Assembly: GCA_938039195.1 (NCBI GenBank)
Contig: CALHVK010000003.1
Span: 1-16,884 of the forward strand
Direction of reading: 5' to 3'
Origin: an uncultured Carnobacteriaceae bacterium
GTDB lineage: Bacteria > Bacillota > Bacilli > Lactobacillales > Aerococcaceae
Length of the DNA: 16,884 nucleotides
Shown: positions 7,310 through 14,667 of the stretch, in pieces
Numbering within the stretch: the first letter of the stretch is position 1
Layout: each line of letters opens with the position of its first letter
The notes under the pieces: generated by a model
Told to the model about the DNA's origin: nothing
Databases searched by the model: none
The model's input: only the letters and a program-made list of their open reading frames with translations
Position numbers and translations under genes: made by a program

Positions 7310-7372
7310 AAGAGAAATTCTTACTAAGAGGAATCCTCATTTTAAAAACTCTGAAATAGGCTTTGTTATAAA

Positions 7373-7432
7373 AATGCGCTGTGTGATTCTAATTAATTTG
7401 GCGCAACTGAAAGGGTACTGGTAAAATGCTCT
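7373..7432 (+). pseudogene. Possible decayed inverted copy of the rsmD 5' end
   Basis: Read on the plus strand, this stretch aligns by eye, with gaps, to the rsmD start region read on the minus strand. Shared blocks in the same order are ATGC-CTGTG-GA, ATTTGGCG, CT-AAAGG, GTAC-GG and AAAAT-CTC. It contains stop codons and cannot be translated as RsmD. It lies at the outer end of the inverted repeat. Chance similarity cannot be excluded without an alignment statistic. Confidence 0.3.
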
Positions 7433-7461
7433 CCTCCTTGGGTTGGAAACAGTCGAGAAAG

Positions 7462-7491
7462 AAAAAAGTCCGCTACAACTATAGCGAACTT
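7462..7491 (-). terminator. Intrinsic terminator after the NusG-domain-II gene
   Basis: In the minus-strand direction, AAGTTCGCTA pairs with TAGCGGACTT (7482-7491 with 7466-7475, one G-U pair), followed by a run of T (complement of 7462-7467). It lies about 10 bases after the stop codon at 7501. Confidence 0.85.
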
Positions 7492-7500
7492 TCCATTGTT

Positions 7501-7932
7501 TTATAACGGGATAATGGTGTCATTATCACTAGTAGCGGGCTCGGTTGAGATAATCTCAATCATCAGCCCATGTGGCAAGCAAATACTTGTCTGCCCCGGC
7601 TGGGAAATCCAACCTGTTTGCACCGCGATTTGGTCTGGACTATTATCTTCCTTGTCACGGATACGCGTCCCATCGATTTCAATAATATTATATTGATCGT
7701 CATGCGGGAAGTAGATGAACTCTTCATGTGGTGTATTTTCACTGAGTTCAAAGCGCTCGATTTCTTCTCCGTCAATTGTGAGAATCGCGTAGATTTTTGC
7801 TTCTTCTTTTCTCGTTGCTTGTTGATAAGCAAAGATGGCATTTGGTAAAAATGATAGAACCAATAATACGAGCACAATGATAATATCGAATGGTTTTATC
7901 AAATGGGAATACTTCTTAAATATCGTTCTCAT
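7501..7932 (-). CDS. NusG domain II-containing membrane-anchored protein
   Basis: This 143-residue protein has a short basic N-terminus (MRTIFKKYSHLIK) and one membrane segment (FDIIIVLVLLVLSFLPNAIF, about residues 15-34). The rest is a small beta-rich domain. The pattern GWISQPGQTSICLPHGLMIE (about 107-126) is the hallmark of the NusG_II family found in small Firmicute membrane proteins. A short polar tail follows. The biochemical role of this family is not established. The topology places the domain outside the cell, so it is not expected to act as the transcription factor NusG. Its ATG overlaps the end of the upstream YbjN-like gene by 17 bases, and its own ribosome binding site is weak, so translational coupling is likely. 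A terminator follows. Confidence 0.8.
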   Translation of the reverse strand: MRTIFKKYSHLIKPFDIIIVLVLLVLSFLPNAIFAYQQATRKEEAKIYAILTIDGEEIERFELSENTPHEEFIYFPHDDQYNIIEIDGTRIRDKEDNSPDQIAVQTGWISQPGQTSICLPHGLMIEIISTEPATSDNDTIIPL

Positions 7933-8350
7933 CCTTTAACTCTAATAATGTTCTACGTACTTCTGAGGCAATTTTTGAACCAATCACGAGTAATTCATAC
8001 AAGGTGAAAGTTTCAAATGGAGTTACACGACCGACATAGCGAATAAAAAGCTCGCCATCTGGGTCCATTAAAAGCGAATAATACGCCACTAACTCTTGAT
8101 TCAAGCGATTAATGGCAAAGAGGACATCAAATAAATCTAATCCTAAATCTCTTCCATTTCCGATTCCTTCATACGTAATCTGGTAATCGATACGCTCCTG
8201 ACTATCATCAAACACGACGCTAAATGGGAACTCGGCTTCTCCTTCTGAATACAGACCAAGATAGGCCACCCCACCGTCACCTAAATCCTTCTTATCCAGT
8301 TTCAAATCACGATTCTTTAAAACCGTCTCAAACGATTCACTAACCTTCAT
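7916..8350 (-). CDS. YbjN-like protein of unknown function
   Basis: The product is a soluble, acidic protein of about 144 residues with no signal peptide or membrane segment. Alternating strands (FPFSVVFDDSQERIDYQITY) lead to a helix (DLFDVLFAINRLNQE), then LLMDPDGELFIRYVGRV, then a C-terminal helix. This order (beta sheet, LNRLN-type helix, D-x-D-GEL strand, helix) resembles YbjN/type III secretion chaperone-like folds, so I call it YbjN-like with limited certainty. The frame opens at 8371. However, the probable promoter -10 ends at 8383, leaving almost no leader for that ATG. AGGAG lies 8 bases before the ATG at 8350, so I choose MKVSESF. It forms an operon with the NusG-domain-II gene. Confidence 0.65.
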   Translation of the reverse strand: MKVSESFETVLKNRDLKLDKKDLGDGGVAYLGLYSEGEAEFPFSVVFDDSQERIDYQITYEGIGNGRDLGLDLFDVLFAINRLNQELVAYYSLLMDPDGELFIRYVGRVTPFETFTLYELLVIGSKIASEVRRTLLELKDENDI

Positions 8351-8382
8351 CCTGGCCACTCCTTTCGCCATTTGTAACCTCT

Positions 8383-8411
8383 ATTTTACTAGATTCCCTC
8401 CTATTTCACAA
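8383..8411 (-). promoter_or_regulatory. Promoter of the YbjN-like/NusG_II operon
   Basis: On the minus strand TTGTGA (8406-8411) and TAAAAT (8383-8388) are separated by exactly 17 bases. The predicted transcript start near 8376 supports translation from the ATG at 8350 rather than the one at 8371. Confidence 0.65.
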
Positions 8412-8483
8412 CCAAACACCGAAATCCGACACTTTTCTTCTCTATTAAATACGAAAAAAATTTCTGTTTGGCTTTTTCCGCAC

Positions 8484-8515
8484 AAAAAAAGAGACTGAAG
8501 TTTCCTTCAATCTCT
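8484..8515 (-). terminator. Intrinsic terminator after oppC
   Basis: In the minus-strand direction AGAGATTGAAG and CTTCAGTCTCT form an 11-bp stem (8505-8515 with 8490-8500, one G-U pair) with a GAAA loop, followed by seven T. It ends the oppDFBC transcript 16 bases after the oppC stop. Confidence 0.9.
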
Positions 8516-8530
8516 CTTGTAATTTATTGA

Positions 8531-9451
8531 TTAACCTAAACGTTGGCGAGAGTCCGCTGCACGTTGCAATGCTTGACCAACATAGTTGATACATAACATC
8601 ATGATAAACATTAAGATTACGGCTGGTACCCAAACCCACATTTTATTTTCAATGATGTCCGCATTTTTCGCTGCAGAGATTAATGTACCAAGTGATGGTG
8701 TTGTAAATGGTAAACCGAACCCTAAGTAAGTTAACCCTGTTTCAATACCGATGTTCCCTGCTAAACGTAAGATTAAGTTTACAATAATTAATGAACTTAA
8801 GTTTGGCAAGATTTCACGGAACATGATTCGTAAGTCACTTGAACCTAAAGTCTTAGATGCATTTACATAGTCTAAGCTTGCTTCTTGAAGAGTACGTGTT
8901 CTGAATAAACGAGCAGAACCTACCCAATAGAAGGCTGTCATGATTAATACAAAGTGGAACATTGTGTAGTTTGGAATCACTGTAACAAACACGATGATGA
9001 TCATCAATGTTGGTAAGATCATGATAAAGTCAACGATACGCATTAAAGTTGTGTCCACCCATTTACCGTAGTAACCAGAAATCAATCCAACAAAGATACC
9101 AACGATACATGTCAAGATTGTGATTGAGAAACCGATTAATACTGAGTTACGAGCCCCGATAATTAGTAACGCTAAAACGTCACGACCACTTTCGTCAGTC
9201 CCTAACAAGTGTGCATTTGATGGGGCTTTATAACGACCTAAGATATTTACTTTCAAAGCAGTCTCTTGATCGATAAAGAATGGTCCGATAAAGATGATTA
9301 AGAAAATCAACGCTAGTAAAATTAACGCGAAAAGCGCTAATTTATCTTTTAAAAACTCCCGTACAATAACCTGAAAACCAGCAGGCGGTGTAGATACGGT
9401 GCTTTCTTCAACGACAGTTTCTTCAACTGTATTTACATTATTTTGCTCCAT
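8531..9451 (-). CDS. oppC: Oligopeptide ABC transporter permease OppC
   Basis: This 306-residue inner membrane subunit forms the peptide channel together with OppB. A polar N-terminal tail of about 30 residues precedes the first membrane helix (about 37-60). An OppC-type periplasmic-side loop contains HLLGTDESGRDVLALLIIGA (81-100), a hallmark of the DppC/OppC family. Five further membrane helices follow. The EAA coupling motif that contacts the ATPases lies at about 190-220 (QEASLDYVNASKTLGSSDLR). A GGAGG ribosome binding site precedes the ATG. It is the last gene of oppDFBC, 18 bases after oppB, and a terminator follows directly. Peptide specificity cannot be read from the permease. Confidence 0.94.
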   Translation of the reverse strand: MEQNNVNTVEETVVEESTVSTPPAGFQVIVREFLKDKLALFALILLALIFLIIFIGPFFIDQETALKVNILGRYKAPSNAHLLGTDESGRDVLALLIIGARNSVLIGFSITILTCIVGIFVGLISGYYGKWVDTTLMRIVDFIMILPTLMIIIVFVTVIPNYTMFHFVLIMTAFYWVGSARLFRTRTLQEASLDYVNASKTLGSSDLRIMFREILPNLSSLIIVNLILRLAGNIGIETGLTYLGFGLPFTTPSLGTLISAAKNADIIENKMWVWVPAVILMFIMMLCINYVGQALQRAADSRQRLG

Positions 9452-9469
9452 TTGCTACTCCTCCTTTTA

Positions 9470-10432
9470 TTATTGTACACGAACACGTGGGTCTACAATA
9501 CTCATGATAATATCTGATAAAAGCGTACCTAGAAGAGTCGCTGTACCAAAGAGTAATAGTAACGCTAAGATTACTGAGTAGTCACGTCCTAAGATAGATG
9601 TTACGAATAAGTTCCCCATTCCAGGATATGAGAAGATGTTTTCAATGAACACTGAACCACCGATTAAACCAGTGAATTCATATCCTAAGAAGGCTGCGAT
9701 TGGCAAGATTGAGTTACGGAAGATGTGGCGGTTGAACACAACATTTTCAGGAACCCCTTTCGCACGTGCTGTACGAACGTAGTCTTGGCTCTTCGCATCG
9801 ATAACCCCAGTACGTAAATATTGAATCGTACCAGTAGTTGAAAGAATCGCCATCGTAAACGCTGGTAAAATCATGTGATGGAATTTGTTTATATAATAGC
9901 CAAGTGTTCCAGCAACTACATCTGAATCGACAGATCCACGAGTTGGGAACCAACCTAATGTATAACCAAATAACCATAATAGAACTAACGCGAATACGAA
10001 TACTGGGATTGAGTAAGTAATGAATGTATATACTACGATTGCTTTGTCAGCCCAAGAGTTTTGGAAACGACCTGCAATCATCCCTAATGGTAATGCAATT
10101 AAGTAAGTTAGAATCATCGTTAGTAATGATAACCAAACAGTGTTACCAATACGTTCCCCGATTAATTTTGTAACTTCATATTTGTAAGTATAACTTTGAC
10201 CGAAGTCTCCGCGGAATGCTTTTGAAATCCAGTTCCAATATTGAACAGGAAGTGGATCATAGAATCCAGATTTCACACGTAAAGCTTCAATTGTATTTGG
10301 ATCCGTTTCTGGAGTAATTAAACCTGTAAATGGATCCCCTGGCATCATCTTCGCGATTAAGAATGCTAGCACACTAAGGATGAAGATTTGTGGCAACATT
10401 AATAACACACGACGTAAAATGGTTTTCCACAT
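9470..10432 (-). CDS. oppB: Oligopeptide ABC transporter permease OppB
   Basis: This 320-residue protein has six membrane helices. The first one (about 7-29) is followed by the family signature MMPGDPFTGLI. The conserved GDFGQSY occurs at about 75-81. The EAA coupling loop DYVRTARAKGVPENVVFNRH lies at 217-236, followed by FRNSILPI. The C-terminal SIVDPRVR ending is typical of OppB/DppB. It pairs with OppC to form the translocation path for peptides. The start ATG follows the oppF stop by two bases, and its ribosome binding site GGAGG is encoded by the last codons of oppF (KGGN). The two genes are therefore tightly coupled. Confidence 0.95.
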   Translation of the reverse strand: MWKTILRRVLLMLPQIFILSVLAFLIAKMMPGDPFTGLITPETDPNTIEALRVKSGFYDPLPVQYWNWISKAFRGDFGQSYTYKYEVTKLIGERIGNTVWLSLLTMILTYLIALPLGMIAGRFQNSWADKAIVVYTFITYSIPVFVFALVLLWLFGYTLGWFPTRGSVDSDVVAGTLGYYINKFHHMILPAFTMAILSTTGTIQYLRTGVIDAKSQDYVRTARAKGVPENVVFNRHIFRNSILPIAAFLGYEFTGLIGGSVFIENIFSYPGMGNLFVTSILGRDYSVILALLLLFGTATLLGTLLSDIIMSIVDPRVRVQ

Positions 10433-10434
10433 AA

Positions 10435-11379
10435 TTAGTTTCCTCCTTTTGGATTTAATGCAACAAAGTGTGTGTCAGAGATTTTTTGTAAATCAAACAC
10501 ACGACCGTTTTCATCGTAGTAAAATTCTTGATTTTCTTGATAGAATTTCTCAGCTTCTTTACGACGAAGTTTGTTTGCTTCACGGTTTTCTGGATCGATT
10601 ACCGGAATCGCAGACAATAGACGTTTAGTATAGATGTGTTGTGGGTTCGCGTAAATGTCTTCCGCTTTCCCTGTTTCAACGAAACGTCCACGGTACATGA
10701 TGAATAACTCATCACACATATGTTTTACAACCCCAAGGTCATGGGAAATGAATAAGTAACTTAAGTTGAACTCATCTTGGATACGTTTCATGTAGTTTAA
10801 CACTTGCGCTTGTACAGATAAGTCTAACGCTGATACTGGTTCGTCGGCGATGATTAAACGAGGGTTACTTGCTAATGCACGAGCAACACCGATACGTTGT
10901 CTTTGACCACCTGAGAACTGGTGTGGATATTTTAATAATGCTTCTTCAGATAATCCGATGATTTCCATTAATTCAATCACGCGTTTTCTCTCTTCATCTG
11001 GAGATAAACGTTCGAAGTTTCTTAATGGCTCAGCCACGATATCTAAAATACGTTTTTTAGGGTTAAAACTTGATAGTGAATCTTGGAAGATCATTTGTAC
11101 GTTACGGTTGTAATCTGAAGTACGACGACGTGCTTTGTTTGTTACGTCTTGTCCTTCGTAAATCACTTTACCGCTTGTTACGTGTTCTAGACCAATAATC
11201 GATTTCCCGATTGTTGATTTACCAGAACCTGATTCTCCAACAAGACCGTAAGTTTTCCCTTCTTCAATTTCAAGTGACACTCCGTCTACCGCATAAACAT
11301 GATCCGTTACTCGGTTAAAGAAGCCACTACGAATCGGATAGTGAACTTTTAAATCTTCAATGGTTACAAAACCGCTCAT
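10435..11379 (-). CDS. oppF: Oligopeptide ABC transporter ATPase OppF
   Basis: OppF is one of the two ATPases that drive peptide uptake on the cytoplasmic face. In this 314-residue protein the Walker A motif is GESGSGKST (48-56), the Q-loop IFQD ends at residue 100, and the ABC signature is FSGGQRQR (155-162). The Walker B motif is LIIADEP (175-181), with catalytic Glu180 and switch His213 (ISHD). All needed residues are present, so it should be a functional ATPase. After the nucleotide-binding domain, the C-terminal part (about 255-314) is charged and ends with FVALNPKGGN. Its ATG overlaps the oppD stop by one base (TAATG), and a GAGGA sequence in the end of oppD can serve as ribosome binding site. 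Confidence 0.94.
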   Translation of the reverse strand: MSGFVTIEDLKVHYPIRSGFFNRVTDHVYAVDGVSLEIEEGKTYGLVGESGSGKSTIGKSIIGLEHVTSGKVIYEGQDVTNKARRRTSDYNRNVQMIFQDSLSSFNPKKRILDIVAEPLRNFERLSPDEERKRVIELMEIIGLSEEALLKYPHQFSGGQRQRIGVARALASNPRLIIADEPVSALDLSVQAQVLNYMKRIQDEFNLSYLFISHDLGVVKHMCDELFIMYRGRFVETGKAEDIYANPQHIYTKRLLSAIPVIDPENREANKLRRKEAEKFYQENQEFYYDENGRVFDLQKISDTHFVALNPKGGN

Positions 11380-12380
11380 TATGCTTCCTCCCCTTCAAAA
11401 TGGAAATGTTTATAACATGTACAACGAACGAAGTGGTTTGGTCCAACTTCATGAAGTGTTGGATCTTCTTCGTGAGCGTCCGCTGAAATCCATGGAATAC
11501 GTGGTGCGAAACGGCAACCTTTACGTGGTAATTTTGGTAATGGTGGCACTGTCCCTTTAATCACGTGTAATTCTTGACCTTCAGAACCCGCTTGAGGGAT
11601 TGATTGTAATAATGAACGTGTATAAGGATGTTGTGGATTTGTGAATAGCTCTTCAACAGGTGCTACTTCCACAAATTGTCCAGCATACATCACGGCTACA
11701 CGGTCAGCAGTTTCTGCTACTACCCCAAGGTCGTGCGTGATTAAGATGATTCCAGATTCTGTTTCTTTTTGGATATCATTTAATAAGTCTAAGATTTGCG
11801 CTTGGATTGTTACGTCTAAGGCAGTTGTTGGTTCATCGGCAATGATGATTGGTGGTTTACATGATAAAGCAATCGCGATAACCACACGTTGACGCATCCC
11901 ACCTGATAATTCATGTGGATATTGTTTGTAAGTACGTTGTGGATTTGGAATCCCTACTTGTGCTAACAATTCAAGTACGCGTTCAGTACGTTCTTTTTCA
12001 TTTAAGTCTGTATGATAATAAAGAGCTTCGTCGATTTGAGCACCAATTGTCATTAATGGGTTTAATGAAGCCAATGGATCTTGGAAAATCATACCGATGT
12101 CGTTTCCGCGGATCTTGTTGTATAAAGCTTCGTTTAAGTTTACTAAGTTCACATCGTTATAAATGATGTCCCCTGTAATCTTTGTATTGTTTTTGTTGTG
12201 TAAGCCCATGATGGTTGTCGCTAATGTAGATTTCCCACATCCTGACTCTCCAACGATGGCCAAAATTTCATTTTTTTCTAATGTTAGTGATACATTATCT
12301 ACTGCATCATAAAAATCATCTTTGATACGGAAACCAACATGCAAGTTATTGATTTCTAATAGTGGCTTATCAATTGTCAA
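11379..12380 (-). CDS. oppD: Oligopeptide ABC transporter ATPase OppD
   Basis: This 333-residue ATPase partners OppF. Walker A is GESGCGKST (44-52), the Q-loop IFQDP ends at residue 102, the signature is LSGGMRQR (158-165), Walker B is IIIADEP (178-184) with Glu183, and the switch is His216. The start is a TTG at 12380 with GGAGG 8 bases upstream, and no better ATG is present. The C-terminal oligopeptide/dipeptide domain normally carries four cysteines (C-FAPRC-x-C-x-C). Here it reads CRFAPRIPW and then ADAHEEDP, so two of the four are replaced, while VRCTCYKH keeps the last and adds one. The metal or Fe-S site seen in some relatives is probably lost. It is the first gene of oppDFBC, behind its own promoter. 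Confidence 0.93.
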   Translation of the reverse strand: MTIDKPLLEINNLHVGFRIKDDFYDAVDNVSLTLEKNEILAIVGESGCGKSTLATTIMGLHNKNNTKITGDIIYNDVNLVNLNEALYNKIRGNDIGMIFQDPLASLNPLMTIGAQIDEALYYHTDLNEKERTERVLELLAQVGIPNPQRTYKQYPHELSGGMRQRVVIAIALSCKPPIIIADEPTTALDVTIQAQILDLLNDIQKETESGIILITHDLGVVAETADRVAVMYAGQFVEVAPVEELFTNPQHPYTRSLLQSIPQAGSEGQELHVIKGTVPPLPKLPRKGCRFAPRIPWISADAHEEDPTLHEVGPNHFVRCTCYKHFHFEGEEA

Positions 12381-12446
12381 ATCCGATTCCTCCTTATTTT
12401 CTTTGGTTAACTATTTCAATATTTAAAATAATAAAACAACGTTTCT

Positions 12447-12475
12447 ATTATACGTTGTATGCCCTCTAAATGCAA
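12447..12475 (-). promoter_or_regulatory. Promoter of oppDFBC
   Basis: On the minus strand TTGCAT (12470-12475) and TATAAT (12447-12452) are separated by 17 bases, 67 bases before the oppD TTG start. A perfect 7-bp inverted repeat, ACAACGT/ACGTTGT (12436-12442 and 12452-12458), brackets the -10 element and could be an operator. The other parts of the 311-base spacer between oppD and oppA (12383-12693) show only AT-rich DNA and the oppA terminator. Confidence 0.75.
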
Positions 12476-12655
12476 ATTGTATGACAATTCGAGCGCAGGT
12501 ACAGCGTATTTTTAGTTTACCATGAATCCAGCTTGATTACCATTATTTATGAGCAAAAAATTAACTTTTCTCATGTTATTTTAATTTTAAATTCAAATTT
12601 GACTCTAATCCCGTCATTAATGCGTTTTCATCTGTTTTATTAATGTTGCGTAAAC

Positions 12656-12682
12656 AAAAAGAGACGAACCGAAGTCCGTCCC
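12656..12682 (-). terminator. Intrinsic terminator after oppA (second complete copy in reading direction)
   Basis: In the minus-strand direction GGGACGGAC pairs with GTTCGTCTC around a TTCG tetraloop (12674-12682 with 12661-12669), followed by five T. This very stable hairpin, 11 bases after the oppA stop, should strongly separate oppA from oppDFBC transcription. Confidence 0.92.
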
Positions 12683-12693
12683 TTATTCAATCC

Positions 12694-14472
12694 TTACTTA
12701 GCAGGTGTGTCACTTGTTAATTCAATTTGGTATAATGCTGATTTTTGACTACCTAAGTTAACATCATAGTATTTCACACGTTTGTTCACTGCTGTAATAG
12801 ATTCTCCGACTAACGTTGGGAAGATAAATGCTTTATCGTGAACGTATTTTTGCCATTCTTTATAGAACTCAATGTTTTTAGCTGAATCGAATGCTTCTGT
12901 TGAAGCGATTTTCTTCATGATTGCAGTTCCTTCAGGATCCACATAACGTTCAAAGTTGAATTTCGCAGATTCTCCGAATAATCCTTCTGGGTTTGGATCA
13001 TAACCTGTAGACCAACCACCAGCGAATACATCGATTTCTGGGTCATCCGCTTGAACTTTATCGTAGAATGAGTTTAATTCAATAGTACGTCCTGTATAAA
13101 GTTTTACATCCAATCCGATTTCTTTCCACCAGTTCAAGTATTGTTGAACAAGTGATTCATTGGCTTCATCACGAGTACGTGCTGCAAAGTTGATTTGTAG
13201 TTTAGAACCATCTTTGTTTTCACGAAGTCCGTCGCCGTCTACGTCTTTATATCCCGCTTCATCTAGCAATTGTTTTGCTTTTTCTGGGTTATAAGTGAAG
13301 CCTTCTTGTTCTTTGTTATAGATATCGTTAAAGAACGGAATGATGATTGAGTTTGAAGAGTGTTGCAATCCGTTATACAAGTTTTGGCCTGCCGCATCAA
13401 TATCGAGTGCGTATGCCATTGCTTGACGAAGTTTTACATCCGCCATTTTCGCATTTGGATCTGTCACGTTTTTACCAGTTTCTTTATCATATTTTCCTAA
13501 GTGGAAACCGATATATTCATATGCAGATGCTTGTGCACTTAGTAAAGTCACGTTTGTTAAGTCTTTATAAGCTTCGTATTGTGAGTTTGGCATTGTAGCG
13601 ATATCGTAGTTACCAGCTTTCATTTCTGAAACAATGTTATCTGGAGAGACAACTTCCATTACGACTTTATCAACTTTTGCTACACCTTTATAGTAGTGTT
13701 CATTTGGAACTAATGTCACAGATTCTCCTGCAACAATCGATTCAATCTTGAATTGTCCTAAACCAACAAATTTCTTTCCACGAACATAATCACTTTGTTC
13801 CCATTCAGCTTCAGGGATATCTTTAAAGATGTGTTTTGGCATGATGTATGCAGACACTGAACCACCTGCTAATTGCATTGAAGGGCTCATTTCTTTGAAG
13901 TGAATTTTCACAGTGTAATCATCCACTTTTTCAAGACCAGAAACGCTATCTGCTTTTCCTTCGTGGTACTCTTCCATACCGACTACATTTTTATAATCAT
14001 CATCGTAACGCACACCTGTATAATCTTTATTCCCGATAGCTTGATAAGCGAAGATGTAGTCATCAATCGTTACGGGTTGTCCATCAGACCATTTATAATC
14101 TTTTGAATTTAAAGTAACTGTTGCGGTTTTATTTTCAACATCAAATTCGATGCTTGCAAGACCTGTATTTGTTAACTTACGGTTTTCATCGTATTCAAAC
14201 ATACTTTCATCCACTAACCCGCCAATGGTTGAGTCGTTTGTATCCGCAGATAACTCATCTGCGAAAACACCAGAGAAAGGTGAAGAAGATACAATCGCGT
14301 ATTTTAATGTTCCGCCTTTAATTGGAGTCCCGTCGTGAGTGACTTCAGAAGCGTATTTCGTTTTTCCGGCATTGCTACTTGTTGAAGATGATTGTTCTTT
14401 GCTACCACATGCTGCTAACGTTAGCGCAACCGTTGCAGAAAACAGAATCATTACATTTCTCTTTTTCATCAT
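12694..14472 (-). CDS. oppA: Oligopeptide-binding lipoprotein OppA, left copy
   Basis: This extracellular solute-binding protein (SBP family 5) captures peptides for OppBCDF. The signal peptide ends in the lipobox LTLAAC, so it should be lipid-anchored at Cys22 after processing. A Ser/Asn-rich linker follows. The family pattern KGGTLKYAI appears, then DYKWSDGQPVTIDDYIFAYQ in the N-terminal lobe. DVDGDGLRENKDG looks like a calcium-binding loop. The open frame extends to 14517, but the promoter predicts a start of transcription near 14528. GGAGA at 14479-14483 lies 6 bases before the ATG at 14472, so MMKKRN (592 residues) is the likely start. An ATG at 14469 is also possible. It is a close paralogue of the gene on its right, and its C-terminus TSDTPAK is identical. 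Confidence 0.92.
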   Translation of the reverse strand: MMKKRNVMILFSATVALTLAACGSKEQSSSTSSNAGKTKYASEVTHDGTPIKGGTLKYAIVSSSPFSGVFADELSADTNDSTIGGLVDESMFEYDENRKLTNTGLASIEFDVENKTATVTLNSKDYKWSDGQPVTIDDYIFAYQAIGNKDYTGVRYDDDYKNVVGMEEYHEGKADSVSGLEKVDDYTVKIHFKEMSPSMQLAGGSVSAYIMPKHIFKDIPEAEWEQSDYVRGKKFVGLGQFKIESIVAGESVTLVPNEHYYKGVAKVDKVVMEVVSPDNIVSEMKAGNYDIATMPNSQYEAYKDLTNVTLLSAQASAYEYIGFHLGKYDKETGKNVTDPNAKMADVKLRQAMAYALDIDAAGQNLYNGLQHSSNSIIIPFFNDIYNKEQEGFTYNPEKAKQLLDEAGYKDVDGDGLRENKDGSKLQINFAARTRDEANESLVQQYLNWWKEIGLDVKLYTGRTIELNSFYDKVQADDPEIDVFAGGWSTGYDPNPEGLFGESAKFNFERYVDPEGTAIMKKIASTEAFDSAKNIEFYKEWQKYVHDKAFIFPTLVGESITAVNKRVKYYDVNLGSQKSALYQIELTSDTPAK

Positions 14473-14534
14473 AATCAGTCTCCATTCTTTTATTTTAAGG
14501 CTTTTGAGTGTATCCATAAATTTATGTTGGACTT

Positions 14535-14563
14535 ATCATACTCCAACTTTTTAATAATTGCAA
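14535..14563 (-). promoter_or_regulatory. Promoter of the left oppA copy
   Basis: On the minus strand TTGCAA (14558-14563) and TATGAT (14535-14540) are separated by 17 bases. A perfect 6-bp inverted repeat GTTGGA/TCCAAC (14525-14530 and 14542-14547) brackets the -10 element and is a candidate operator. Confidence 0.7.
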
Positions 14564-14630
14564 TACTTTTTCTAATCTTTTTTTAATTTTCATAATTTAT
14601 TTCTCATTTTTGGAAACTTTTTTCATAATG

Positions 14631-14660
14631 AAAAAGCCTAGGAATCCCCCTAGGCTTTTT
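14631..14660 (-). terminator. Intrinsic terminator after the right oppA copy
   Basis: A perfect 12-bp stem AAAAAGCCTAGG/CCTAGGCTTTTT (14631-14642 with 14649-14660) has A and T tracts on either side. It begins 8 bases after the oppA stop codon. Confidence 0.92.
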
Positions 14661-14667
14661 GAATTGA

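Noticed and set aside
12410..12425. Second CodY-like box upstream of oppD (AATATTGAAATAGTT on the minus strand)
   Set aside because: Only 10 of 15 positions match and the palindromic centre is missing, within the range expected by chance in AT-rich DNA.
14473..14517. Longer N-terminus of the left OppA starting at 14517
   Set aside because: It would put extra polar residues before the signal peptide, lies only about 11 bases after the predicted transcription start, and ignores the GGAGA site before 14472.
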